Notes: generated from the letters alone by a model not told the origin. 64,000 nt of DNA from CAZSBB01 sp964605235 (GCA_964605235.1 CAZSBB010000024.1:1-64000); one strand, 5' to 3'; positions 50,841 through 61,021 are shown, numbered from the stretch's first letter. Program-made: numbers and translations.

Positions 50841-52037
50841 TCAAGTATAGGCGCCAAAGCCAAAGAACCAATGCTTCTTGGCGAAACGGTAGAGCCAGTG
50901 TTCCTCGGGCACTTCCTGTCCGGGCAGATGCTGACTGTGCCGGGCTTCGAGCGCCTGCAATTCCGCCAGGGCAGCACCGTCGCCGCGGTGGGCGCTGTCG
51001 GTGGCCTGATGGCGGGCGACCACCTGTTCGAGCAGATCCGGGCGTTCGAGCACCACGCAGCCGCGCGTCGCTTGCGCTGCCGTGCGGCGGAAATCCTCGA
51101 GATACTGCGAGCGGGTCATGGTGTCATAAATGCTCGGCTGATCGTGGATGGTTTCGCGGGCGAACTGCACGATGGGACAGGGTTCGATCTCGCCCCAGGG
51201 GTTGATGTGATGGCTGATGCCGGTGGCGGCCGGGCAGAGGGCTTCGCCGCGGTCGTCCCAGTAGGCGTCGACAATGCCGATGGGTTTGCGCCAGCGCATG
51301 GTGACGATGAACCGGCGGATGTTGACGATCTGCTCGGGCGTCAGCGCCAGCTCGGGATGCGGGTCAGCGCCCACCGGCCGGTAGGTGTGGAACCAGCAGT
51401 AGTGGACACCGAGTTGGATGAGACGGTCGAGCCAGGCTTCGCTGACGAGTTCGTAGTTGGTCTGGCAGACGCTGGTGGCGACGCCGGTGATCAGGCGATT
51501 GCGGATGCAGGCGTGCAGGCCGTCGAGGGTGCGATCAAGCACATGCAGTCGGCCGCGCCGGGTGTCGCTGACGATTTCATTGCCTTCGATGGAGATGAGC
51601 GGGGTCACATTGCCGCAGCGGAAGAGCGCTTTGGCGAACTCGTCATCGATGAGCTGGCCGTTGGTGAAAAGCTGGAAGTAGCAGTCGGAATGCCGGCTGA
51701 GCAGGTCGATGAGCTGGCTGTGCATGGTGGGTTCGCCACCGAGCAGGCCGAAGAAGCTGTTGCCGTGGCGCTTGGCGTCGGCGATGACGCGGCTCAGGTC
51801 GTCGAGGGAGATTTCCTGGCGTGGGCCATCGACTTTCACCCAGCAGCCCTGACAGCGCAGGTTGCAGGAGTTGATGATGGAGATGTAGAGGAAGGGCGGG
51901 AAGTAGACGCCCTTTTTCAGCCGGGCTTTGTGCTTCTGCACGCTGCGCATGGACTTGTAGCCGAAGGTGTAGCCGAACTTCCACAACAGGCGCGGGCTGG
52001 TGGTGCGCCACATGCGCCAGGCGAGTTTCTCAAGCAT
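50841..52037 (-). CDS. Radical SAM enzyme
   Basis: A 398-residue enzyme. The [4Fe-4S]/SAM motif is SCNLRCQGCW (Cys58, 62, 65), followed by GLLGGEPTMHSQLIDLLSRH, the typical GGEP element, and FQLFTNGQLID. The C-terminal part has extra cysteines (ALCPAATGISHHINPWGEIEPCPIV) like a SPASM or Twitch auxiliary cluster region, and ends KHWFFGFGAYT. Chemistry is unknown. Context (lipoyl carrier, ferredoxin, polyprenyl synthase) suggests modification of an isoprenoid or attachment of sulfur or carbon groups. Its ATG overlaps the end of the ferredoxin-like gene by 8 bases. A longer start at 52073 is unlikely. Confidence 0.92.
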   Translation of the reverse strand: MLEKLAWRMWRTTSPRLLWKFGYTFGYKSMRSVQKHKARLKKGVYFPPFLYISIINSCNLRCQGCWVKVDGPRQEISLDDLSRVIADAKRHGNSFFGLLGGEPTMHSQLIDLLSRHSDCYFQLFTNGQLIDDEFAKALFRCGNVTPLISIEGNEIVSDTRRGRLHVLDRTLDGLHACIRNRLITGVATSVCQTNYELVSEAWLDRLIQLGVHYCWFHTYRPVGADPHPELALTPEQIVNIRRFIVTMRWRKPIGIVDAYWDDRGEALCPAATGISHHINPWGEIEPCPIVQFARETIHDQPSIYDTMTRSQYLEDFRRTAAQATRGCVVLERPDLLEQVVARHQATDSAHRGDGAALAELQALEARHSQHLPGQEVPEEHWLYRFAKKHWFFGFGAYT

Positions 52038-52887
52038 CGCTGTGCCCCCCCGCGTGGGGAGCAGCGGCGCCATCGCCCTGCACCTGGGCCCGGAAGCGCG
52101 CGGCCTTGGCCTGGATCATCTCCATCGACGGCAGGCTTTGCAGCACTTCGTCGGGGATGTCGAGCGCCTGCTTGAGCTTGGTCAGACACCGCTGCCGCTC
52201 GCGCAGGGCTTTGGATTCATCGCGTTCCCGGCTGAAGCGTTCCTTGGCGGCCTCGCTGCGCTGCCGCAGCGCGGAGTAGATGTCGCCGCCGAGCAGCGCG
52301 GAGATGTCGACTTTCATCGACTGCCGCTGCACAGCCTGGTCGGTGACCACATCGCCATTGATGGGGCCCGCTGCATACTTGGGAAACATGATCGCCACTT
52401 CCGGACACACGCGCGAGCAGGCGGGGCAATCGGTCTTGCAGTTGTCGTGATGCTGCACGGCAATGCGGTTCTGCGCGTCCACGCCATACACGTCGAACAG
52501 GCAAAAGCTCAAACACTGCATGCAGTTGGTGCAGCGCTGGTAGTCGATCACCGGGAACCACGGCTTCCACGACCGCCGCGCGCCGGCCAGCTCCGTCCGC
52601 AGGGCGTTGACCTGGGCACAAATCTCCGAAGTGGCGTGATCCGCCAGTTCCAGCAAGCGCACGGGTTGATCCGGCTGATCCGCAGGCGGTTGGGTGAAGC
52701 AACCGAGCACCAGCAGCGCGGCATCCGGCCCGGCATCGGCGGTGGAACCCTGACGCACACAAGAAACGCGATGACCCGCCTCCAGCAGCGCGAGGACCAG
52801 TTCCGTGCGGCGCGCCGGCTCCAGCGCTGCCGCGCCCGGGCCTTCGTACAACACCACCGCAAAGGCGGTTGCAGTCGCGCTGCTCAT
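52030..52887 (-). CDS. Ferredoxin-like protein with two [4Fe-4S] sites and an extended C-terminus
   Basis: A 285-residue protein. The first 100 residues have a possible small alpha/beta domain (AFAVVLYEGPGAAALEPARRTELVLALLEAGHRVSCVRQG). Residues 119-129 (CTNCMQCLSFC) and 150-161 (CKTDCPACSRVC, then P) are two cluster-binding motifs of the bacterial ferredoxin type. The C-terminal 110 residues are helical and highly charged (SEAAKERFSRERDESKALRERQRCLTKLKQ), perhaps a coiled coil. It is a likely electron carrier between the HdrA-like protein and the radical SAM enzyme. It overlaps both neighbours by a few bases, indicating strict co-expression. Confidence 0.88.
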   Translation of the reverse strand: MSSATATAFAVVLYEGPGAAALEPARRTELVLALLEAGHRVSCVRQGSTADAGPDAALLVLGCFTQPPADQPDQPVRLLELADHATSEICAQVNALRTELAGARRSWKPWFPVIDYQRCTNCMQCLSFCLFDVYGVDAQNRIAVQHHDNCKTDCPACSRVCPEVAIMFPKYAAGPINGDVVTDQAVQRQSMKVDISALLGGDIYSALRQRSEAAKERFSRERDESKALRERQRCLTKLKQALDIPDEVLQSLPSMEMIQAKAARFRAQVQGDGAAAPHAGGHSDA

Positions 52888-53243
52888 GGCGTTGTCCCCT
52901 GCAAGCCGGCGAGCACCTGGTCCGCTGACTGCTCGCGCATGTTCAGCACCCGCACGCGCTGCGGATCGAGCTTGTGCCCCGCCGCTTCAAACAAGCCCAG
53001 CACCGCCCGGCGATGGCACGCGGCAATGCGCAGGTCATCCGCCTGCGCAAGCTGCGCCAGCAGCGGATCGCGGCGGGCGGACATTTCACACAGGTCGGGC
53101 GCCGCCTGGAAATTCGTGCCGGCGAGGGTGAGCTGGGTCAGCACCTGCCGCTTGAGGTCGCTGGGGATCACGTTGGCGTACTGGCAGTGGCAGTACAACA
53201 CGCACGCGTCGGCGCCGGCGGCAGGTGAGGATGATTCAGTCAT
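52884..53243 (-). CDS. Small HdrA-like (N-terminal domain) Cys-rich protein
   Basis: A 119-residue protein. ACVLYCHCQYANVIPSDLKRQVL, then AAPDLCEMSARRDP and LRIAACHRRAVLGLFEAAG, reproduces the order of conserved cysteines (Cys14, 18, 20, 52, 76) in the N-terminal domain of heterodisulfide reductase subunit A. There GVFVCHCG ... YMCSDPG ... VVVAACSPR surrounds an Fe-S cluster. As a stand-alone domain it may be a small electron-transfer or sulfur-relay protein. The assignment is motif-based. Its ATG overlaps the stop of the GcvH-like gene (ATGACTGA), and its stop overlaps the next start. Confidence 0.7.
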   Translation of the reverse strand: MTESSSPAAGADACVLYCHCQYANVIPSDLKRQVLTQLTLAGTNFQAAPDLCEMSARRDPLLAQLAQADDLRIAACHRRAVLGLFEAAGHKLDPQRVRVLNMREQSADQVLAGLQGTTP

Positions 53244-53649
53244 GGCGCAATCCCTGCATCCGATCAATGGCGGCATCAAGCAGTTCGACATAGCCCTGCA
53301 CCGGCACCGCCTGGGCGTCAGGCTCCCCTTCCACGCGGTACAACCAGCCTGCATCGTAGGGCTGCTTTTCGATCAAAGTCGCCTGCTCGACCAGTGCGGG
53401 GTTGCCTCCGACAAACCGACCCGTCGCCACGCAGTAGAGGTCGGTGATGGCTTTGAATCCTTCCACCCAGCCGATGATCTGCCCGGCGGCAACCGTGCCG
53501 TCCGGCTGGGCTTCCCAGTCATGTTCGACGATCTCCCCAAGCATACGCACCGCAAAGCGCGTGAATCCCACCGTCCACACCGCCGCATCACCGTCGCCAT
53601 CGCGCCGCAGCCAGAAGTGGCTGGGGGTGTACAGCCGATCATCCGGCAA
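53236..53649 (-). CDS. GcvH-like lipoyl carrier protein
   Basis: At least 137 residues. It follows the glycine-cleavage H protein fold: RLYTPSHFWL, VGFTRFAVRMLGEIVEHDW, GQIIGWVEGFKAITDLYCVATGRFVGGN and PYDAGWLYRVEGEP, with the lipoylated lysine at Lys66 in EGFKA. No glycine cleavage genes are near. The neighbours are HdrA-like, ferredoxin and radical SAM genes, as in lipoate-dependent sHdr-like modules. The start is uncertain. From TTG at 53649 the frame stays open back to a TAG at 53710-53712, and the extra codons read LNLISYQRSRFRTRLPDDR, which looks like conserved H-protein-like sequence. A CTG at 53691 with AGGA upstream is possible. A dispersed repeat begins at 53713, right behind that stop. 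Confidence 0.85.
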   Translation of the reverse strand: MPDDRLYTPSHFWLRRDGDGDAAVWTVGFTRFAVRMLGEIVEHDWEAQPDGTVAAGQIIGWVEGFKAITDLYCVATGRFVGGNPALVEQATLIEKQPYDAGWLYRVEGEPDAQAVPVQGYVELLDAAIDRMQGLRHD

Positions 53650-53712
53650 GCGAGTGCGAAACCGCGAACGCTGGTAGGAGATGAGGTTCAGAGGCGGGTT
53701 CCTGGGGATCTA

Positions 53713-53926
53713 TTTTTTAGCCACAGATGAACACAGATGAAGACCGAGAGAGATAAAGCAGGGATAAAGAAATTTAAGCTAGCAGAGAAACATTGAATGG
53801 AGACAACAGGAACACGCAGACTCAATGCGGCACGACATGCTGCGGAAAGCATCCCGCTCACAATTGGTTCTTAATCCCTGTCTTATCTCTCTCTGCCTTC
53901 ATCTGTGTTCATCCGTGGCAAAAAAA
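53713..53926. repeat. Dispersed inverted-repeat element, CCACAGATGAACAC family, copy E
   Basis: TTTTTTAGCCACAGATGAACACAGATG and GAGAGATAAAGCAGGGATAA at the left are mirrored by TTAATCCCTGTCTTATCTCTCTC and TTCATCTGTGTTCATCCGTGGC followed by A7 at the right. It fills the gap between bioB and the GcvH-like gene and abuts the 5' end of the latter, so it may have displaced that gene's native start or promoter. Confidence 0.88.
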
Positions 53927-53930
53927 CCAT

Positions 53931-55016
53931 TCAAACCACCGGCAGACTCAGCAGCGAACCTTCGGGGCGCGGGCCGGGGTGGGTGGCGGCGGGGGCTTCG
54001 TGTTCGACTTCCTCGAAGGTCTGGTAGCTCACGCCCAGGTCGCGGAGCATCTGGTGGTCCTGCTCGGGGGAGCGGCCGAAGGTGGTCAGGTAGTTGCCGA
54101 TCAGGAAGCTGTTGCCGCCGGCGAAGAACATCCAGCTCTGCATGTCGCGCAGAATCTTTTCCCGCCCGCCGGCGATTTTCAGCTCGGCAGTGGGCAGCAG
54201 GAAGCGATACAGGGCGACGATGTGCAGGGCCTCAAGCGGCGTGAGCATTTCCACCTGCCCGTGCAGCGGCGTGCCGTGGATGGCGTTGAGGAAGTTGATG
54301 GGCACCACATCCGCGCCGATGTCGCGCAGCTCCAGCGCCATGTCAATGCGGTCGTCCCACACCTCGCCCATGCCGAAGATGCCGCCCGAGCAGAGCGACA
54401 GCCCCGCGGCCTTGGCGGCCCGCAGCGTGCGCAGCCGGTCGTCATAGGTGTGCGTGGTGCAGATGTTGGGGAAGTGTCGGCGGGAAGCTTCAAGGTTGTG
54501 GTTGATCCGCAGCACGCCCATGCCCTTGAGCCGATGAGCCTGCTGCTCGTTCAGTTCGCCCAGCGTGGCGCAGGCGCGGATGCGCCCGGTTTCATTGGTC
54601 TGACGGAAATAGGGTTCGAGCCAATCCAGCTCGGCGTCGGTGGGCCCGCGCCCGGAGTTGACGATGCCGAAGCTGTTGGCGCCGTTGGCGAGCGCCTGCT
54701 CGGTGGCCTGCTGCATTTCCTCGACCGACAGTTTGCCAGGGGCGACATGGGTCTGGTGATGCTTGGACTGCGAGCAGTAGGAGCAATCCTCGGAGCAGTT
54801 GCCCACCTTGCCCGCGACGATGGAGCAGAACTTGACGCTCGGGCCGGTGAACCGGAGGCGGATCTTGTTCGCCCAGAAAAACAGGTCGTAGCGGGCGTCG
54901 CCGGCCACCTGCGCCAGCTCATGGGCCTGGGCGCGGCCAAGCAATTCCCCCGCCAGAACGCGCTGGGCAAGGTCGGCAATACGGCTGGCGGTACGGTCGT
55001 AGTGGGCGTAATCCAT
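53931..55016 (-). CDS. bioB: Biotin synthase
   Basis: A 361-residue radical SAM enzyme that inserts sulfur into dethiobiotin. The SAM-cluster motif is NCSEDCSYCSQS (Cys74, 78, 81). Further markers are ANKIRLRFTGPSVKFCSIVAGK, RINHNLEASRRHFPNICTTHTYDDR (second-cluster cysteine region), GGIFGMGE, NFLNAIHGTPL, LKIAGGREKILRD and FFAGGNSFLIGNYLTT. The C-terminus (SLLSLPVV) ends 5 bases from a dispersed repeat. It is upstream of, and on the same strand as, the GcvH/HdrA-like operon, from which only the repeat separates it. Confidence 0.95.
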   Translation of the reverse strand: MDYAHYDRTASRIADLAQRVLAGELLGRAQAHELAQVAGDARYDLFFWANKIRLRFTGPSVKFCSIVAGKVGNCSEDCSYCSQSKHHQTHVAPGKLSVEEMQQATEQALANGANSFGIVNSGRGPTDAELDWLEPYFRQTNETGRIRACATLGELNEQQAHRLKGMGVLRINHNLEASRRHFPNICTTHTYDDRLRTLRAAKAAGLSLCSGGIFGMGEVWDDRIDMALELRDIGADVVPINFLNAIHGTPLHGQVEMLTPLEALHIVALYRFLLPTAELKIAGGREKILRDMQSWMFFAGGNSFLIGNYLTTFGRSPEQDHQMLRDLGVSYQTFEEVEHEAPAATHPGPRPEGSLLSLPVV

Positions 55017-55060
55017 GGCGGGATTGTAGGGGATCAGGCTAAGCGTGACCGGGTCGGGTT

Positions 55061-55408
55061 CTAGCGGCTCATGCGCGGGGCAGCGCCGCCCCCGCCGGTG
55101 CTGGAGGACGAATTGGTCTGGAACGCCCGCGCCAGGTCCAGGTTCTGCATCAGACGCATCTGCTTGCGGCCCAGATCGGTGCGGTAAACCAGCAGCCGCT
55201 GCGCGGTGTTGTGCAGCACGAACAAGGCTTCTTCATCCTGCCGGGTGCGGGCAGTCATGGCGGTGATCGGCCCACTGGTGACGACCATCGCGGCGTCGGC
55301 GGTGGGCAGGATGGCTTTGGTTTGCAGTTGGGTCAGCAGCACGGCGGTCAGCACGAACGCGGACGCCAGCAGGCCCCAGCAGGCGAGTTGATGTTCTTTG
55401 GAGGTCAT
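55061..55408 (-). CDS. Small single-pass membrane protein of unknown function
   Basis: A 115-residue protein with one N-terminal membrane helix (LACWGLLASAFVLTAVLLTQL) and an extracytoplasmic domain. VTSGPITAMTARTRQDEEALFVLHNTAQRLLVYRTDLGRKQMRLMQNLDLARAF reads as though it holds two short beta-strands. The tail is Ser/Gly-rich. The next upstream gene encodes a similar short membrane protein with SIYVIELNSARCISLFYNGSS, so the two are probably related by duplication or function. No known domain is recognised. Confidence 0.7.
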   Translation of the reverse strand: MTSKEHQLACWGLLASAFVLTAVLLTQLQTKAILPTADAAMVVTSGPITAMTARTRQDEEALFVLHNTAQRLLVYRTDLGRKQMRLMQNLDLARAFQTNSSSSTGGGGAAPRMSR

Positions 55409-55468
55409 GGGAATGCTCGCAGAAAAAGGGGAAAGCAATCGAATCGGACCCGCAGCGGGGAGGACGGG

Positions 55469-55762
55469 TCAGCGTCCGCCGGCAGCGCCTTGAATGTCGC
55501 GGACCATGTCGGTGCCGCCCATGATTTCGACGTTGTCGCTCGAGCCGTTGTAGAACAGCGAGATGCAGCGGGCGCTGTTGAGCTCGATGACGTAAATGGA
55601 ATCCTGCTGCGTGCGTCCGGTGCTTTGGCCGGCGACCATGATGTACTGCACGCCGGCGAACTGGGCGGGAGCCGGGCTGGGGGTGAGCATCACCAGCGCC
55701 ACCGCCGCCAGCAGGACAAGGTTGAGCGCCAACAGAGCTTGCAGGGGTTTGGACCGCTTCAT
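55469..55762 (-). CDS. Small single-pass membrane or secreted protein, relative of the downstream gene
   Basis: A 97-residue protein. A hydrophobic N-terminal helix (ALLALNLVLLAAVALVML) followed by PAPAQFA could be a signal peptide. The body (GVQYIMVAGQSTGRTQQDSIYVIELNSARCISLFYNGSSDNVEIMGGTDMVRDI) is beta-rich. AGGAG lies seven bases before the ATG at 55762. Same strand as the neighbouring small membrane protein (60-base gap). Function unknown. Confidence 0.7.
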   Translation of the reverse strand: MKRSKPLQALLALNLVLLAAVALVMLTPSPAPAQFAGVQYIMVAGQSTGRTQQDSIYVIELNSARCISLFYNGSSDNVEIMGGTDMVRDIQGAAGGR

Positions 55763-55849
55763 CGCGCGACTCCTGTCAGGGGGAATTTGCATTCACGCCA
55801 CCGGGCCGGGCTTGGGGGCCGGCAGTCGGTGATCCGGAAAAAGGCGGGA

Positions 55850-56020
55850 TCAGTCCTGATGCGATCGACCCGAGGAGCGAATGGACGCCACCACCACGCC
55901 GACGATCAGCACCGCGGCAGCAATGGGGCCAAACCAGTCACTGCGTTCAGGCGCCGCATCGACCTGCGCCAGCAGCGGCGAGGTCCAGGCGGCCACGGTC
56001 GTCAGCAGGTAGGAAAGCAT
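55850..56020 (-). CDS. Very small membrane protein (56 residues)
   Basis: The short frame encodes a signal-like start (MLSYLLTTVAAWTSPLLAQ), a short linker with DAAPERSDW, one membrane helix (FGPIAAAVLIVGVVVASI) and a polar tail. It is in line with the two small membrane-protein genes downstream. No Shine-Dalgarno sequence is visible. The amphipathic layout and coherent composition make it plausible but unproven. Confidence 0.45.
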   Translation of the reverse strand: MLSYLLTTVAAWTSPLLAQVDAAPERSDWFGPIAAAVLIVGVVVASIRSSGRSHQD

Positions 56021-56215
56021 TGCAAAAGATGATATGCCCGCCGCGCAGGGGTGTAAAGACTACTGAGCCGCCAATCGGACACCATCGTGCGGAGGATGGT
56101 GCTGCGGCCCCGGCCGGCGCATGCGATATTCGCAGGGTAAAATCGCGTGACTGCCGCCGTCGGCGCAAGTCGGCTGTCAGTTGGCCGTTTCCCCATCAGA
56201 TCAGGAGTGCTGGGC

Positions 56216-57172
56216 ATGTCGGACCTGCGGATCGCCACCGTGCAGTTTGAGAACAAGGACAACGACAAGGCATACAACCTGGGCCGCATTGCCGCGCTGA
56301 CCCGCCGGGCGGTGGATCAGGGGGCGCAGATCGTGTGCTTCCACGAGGTGTGCATCCCGGGCTATTCCTGGATGCAACCGCTGACCCATCAGCAGATGCT
56401 CGACGTCGCCGAGTTCGTGCCCGATGGCCCCAGCGTGCAGGCGCTCATCAAGATCGCGCGCGAGCACAACACCATCGTCATGGCGGGGCTGACGGAAAAG
56501 GACCAGCAGAACAAGGTCTACAACACCTACGTGACGGTCGGCCCCGAGGGCTACATCACGCGCTTCCGCAAGCTGCATACGTTTGTGAACCCGTTCCTCT
56601 CGCCGGGCGACGCGTACAACGTGATCGACCTGCTGGGCTGGAAGGTCGGCTTCCTGATCTGCTACGACAACAATCTCGTGGAAAATCCGCGCATGACCGC
56701 GCTGCTGGGAGCAGAGGTCATCATCGCGCCGCACGTAACCTGCTGCCTGCCCTCGCCGTTGCCGGGGCGCGGGACCGTGGACCGCAAGCTGTGGGAAAAT
56801 CGGCACCGCGATCCAACCCGCCTGCGGCTGGAGTTCCAGGGACCCAAGGGCCGCGGCTGGCTGATGAAATGGCTGCCCACCCGCGCCTATGAGAACGGCG
56901 TGTACTACGTGTTCAGCAATCCGGTCGGCTGGGATTACGACACCGTCAAGCCGGGGCTGGCGATGGTGATCGACCCCTATGGCGATGTGCTGGTGGAAAG
57001 CCACGAGTTGGGCGACGACGTGGTGGTGGGTCTGCTCACGCGCGAAAAGCTCACCGGCACGCCGGGCGAACGCTATCGCAAAGCACGTCGGCCGGGGCTG
57101 TACCAGAAGCTGGTGGAGCCGCAGGAATCGGTGACGCTGCCGGGCTGGACGATGGAGCATCAGCGTAAGTGA
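56216..57172 (+). CDS. Carbon-nitrogen hydrolase (nitrilase superfamily)
   Basis: A 318-residue enzyme with the complete Glu-Lys-Cys triad: Glu44 in CFHEVCIPGYSW, Lys119 in RFRKLHTFVNP and Cys149 in FLICYDNNLVENPR. Members hydrolyse nitriles or amides, for example N-carbamoylputrescine or omega-amides. The neighbourhood gives no substrate. An agmatine deiminase family gene, which would produce N-carbamoylputrescine, is at 21388-22236, 34 kb away. AGGAG lies before the ATG at 56216. Confidence 0.92.
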   Translation: MSDLRIATVQFENKDNDKAYNLGRIAALTRRAVDQGAQIVCFHEVCIPGYSWMQPLTHQQMLDVAEFVPDGPSVQALIKIAREHNTIVMAGLTEKDQQNKVYNTYVTVGPEGYITRFRKLHTFVNPFLSPGDAYNVIDLLGWKVGFLICYDNNLVENPRMTALLGAEVIIAPHVTCCLPSPLPGRGTVDRKLWENRHRDPTRLRLEFQGPKGRGWLMKWLPTRAYENGVYYVFSNPVGWDYDTVKPGLAMVIDPYGDVLVESHELGDDVVVGLLTREKLTGTPGERYRKARRPGLYQKLVEPQESVTLPGWTMEHQRK

Positions 57173-57205
57173 GCCGGGCGCCGCAGCGCTGACTGGCGCC
57201 GGGAA

Positions 57206-57318
57206 ACGAGCCGGAAGCGTGAGCGACGGGAAGGGCGTCTGGCGGCAAAACGTCCTGGGTTCTTGCCCCGGGCGCGCGGCGTCACAAGCTCTGCCCGTCG
57301 CTCACGCTTCCGGCTCGT
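57206..57318. repeat. Single palindromic element of the ACGAGCCGGAAGCGT family
   Basis: It begins ACGAGCCGGAAGCGTGAGCG and ends CGCTCACGCTTCCGGCTCGT, a perfect inverted repeat of its ends. The middle of about 70 bases differs from the tandem copies at 36469-36891. It lies downstream of the hydrolase gene. Confidence 0.88.
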
Positions 57319-57336
57319 TTGGCAGGGCAACGGTCA

Positions 57337-57403
57337 GGATCAAAAAAAGGGATAAGTACATTATTTTTGGCGAAAATAATGTACTTATCCCTTTTTTTGA
57401 TCC
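57337..57403. repeat. Perfect inverted repeat with 31-bp arms and 5-base loop
   Basis: The left arm runs 57337-57367 (GGATCA7GGGATAAG... TACATTATTTT) and the right arm, its exact reverse complement, runs 57373-57403, with loop TGGCG. The sequence is AT-rich, unlike the surroundings. It resembles short non-autonomous palindromic elements of the REP/MITE kind (..GTACATTATTTT..). It lies 125 bases upstream of aconitase. Confidence 0.92.
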
Positions 57404-57527
57404 CGCCAGCGCCATGGCCGCCGGTTTCGAATCCGCGCGTTTTTCCTGTTACGATGCCCGGTCTGTCGGCCGGTGGACGCCGACTGCGCTCCTCTACTGT
57501 CCCGTTTGCCCGTCAAGGATCAGCCCC

Positions 57528-60257
<2,730 letters not shown>

Positions 60258-60289
60258 GCGGCCAACACTTCACTGCACGACCAACACTG

Positions 60290-60316
60290 CCCCCGGTCAG
60301 TGACCGGGGGTTTTTT
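60290..60316 (+). terminator. Intrinsic terminator of aconitase
   Basis: The stem CCCCCGGTC / GACCGGGGG with a 3-base loop is followed by TTTTTT, 33 bases after the stop codon. Confidence 0.93.
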
Positions 60317-60335
60317 GTTTCCTGCGCATCATGCT

Positions 60336-60402
60336 TGTAGGTCCGGGCTTGCCCGGACAGGTCGAACCCCTGGCGTGCGTGTCCGGGCAATCCCGGACAT
60401 AC
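60336..60402. repeat. TGTAGGTCCGGGC hairpin element, copy 1
   Basis: TGTAGGTCCGGGCTTGCCCGGACA is itself a hairpin, and a second one, GTGTCCGGGCAATCCCGGACAT, lies 30 bases on. The same arrangement recurs at 60875-60974. Confidence 0.8.
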
Positions 60403-60424
60403 ATGCTCAGCGGCCAGGTTGTCA

Positions 60425-60508
60425 CGGCAGATCCCCCGGCGGAGCCGGGGGCTAACGGAAAATCGCGCCGCATCCGTTAGCCCCGGGCTTTGCCCGGGGA
60501 TTCCCATC
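60425..60508. repeat. TTAGCCCCGGG-family element (long form)
   Basis: GGAGCCGGGGGCTAACGGA is mirrored by TCCGTTAGCCCCGGGCTTTGCCCGGGG. It lies directly downstream of the minus-strand cupin gene and may terminate it. It is related to the hairpins at 4599 and 18637. Confidence 0.7.
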
Positions 60509-60510
60509 CG

Positions 60511-60849
60511 TCAATCGTGAATGTTGATGAAGATGTAGCGGATGCTCTGCCCGGCTTCGCAGCGGACGTAGTGCTTGGTGAGCTTGGGGATTTCGATCAC
60601 CATGTCTTTGCGCACCGGGACCGGCCGGCCGTTGTAGTACAGCGTGCCGGCGCCTTCGATCACCACGAAATACTGCGACCAGGTGGCGTGGGCGTCCTCG
60701 GCGACCTGGCCGGGGCCGGTGATGGCGCAGTCGCCGATCTGAAGCTGTTTCGCTTCGCCGCGGCCTTTGTCCAGCACGTCGTGGCAAACCTGATTGACCG
60801 CGCCGGCATCGGTGTAAGTAGGGAACTCGTCAAAGTGTTTGCAGTACAT
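60511..60849 (-). CDS. Small cupin-domain protein
   Basis: A 112-residue single-domain cupin. The double-stranded beta-helix motifs are DAHATWSQYFVVIEGAGTLYYNGRPVPVRKDMVIEIPKLTKHYVRCEAGQSIRYIFINI. The first motif has few of the usual His ligands (HATWSQYFVVIEG), so metal binding may be incomplete. It could be a sugar isomerase-like or regulatory cupin. GAGG lies six bases before the ATG at 60849; an ATG at 60861 is an alternative. It is bounded on both sides by palindromic repeats. Confidence 0.85.
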   Translation of the reverse strand: MYCKHFDEFPTYTDAGAVNQVCHDVLDKGRGEAKQLQIGDCAITGPGQVAEDAHATWSQYFVVIEGAGTLYYNGRPVPVRKDMVIEIPKLTKHYVRCEAGQSIRYIFINIHD

Positions 60850-60874
60850 GGTCAGCCTCATTTCGCAGCGGAAT

Positions 60875-60974
60875 TTGTAGGTCCGGGCTGGCCCGGACAG
60901 GGAAAATCATGGGCGTCTGTGCCCGGGCAGGGATTGATCAGCGGCGTCTGTGTCCGGGCAAGCCCGGACCTACG
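60875..60974. repeat. TGTAGGTCCGGGC hairpin element, copy 2
   Basis: It starts TGTAGGTCCGGGCTGGCCCGGACA and ends TGTCCGGGCAAGCCCGGACCTAC, with a partial internal copy (GTGCCCGGGCAGGG). Its outer ends are inverted repeats. The two copies bracket the cupin gene. Confidence 0.82.
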
Positions 60975-61021
60975 ATGCAGGCGCCCGACTGCGACGGAGC
61001 AAAATGCGGTAGTACCCCTGT

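Noticed and set aside
52884..53649. Standard glycine cleavage system or a true sHdr sulfur-oxidation locus
   Set aside because: No GcvT/GcvP, HdrB/HdrC or LbpA-assembly genes accompany the lipoyl carrier, so neither pathway can be named. Only the resemblance is recorded.
57405..57450. tRNA-like GGTTTCGAATCC sequence upstream of aconitase
   Set aside because: No acceptor, D or anticodon stems can be folded around it.
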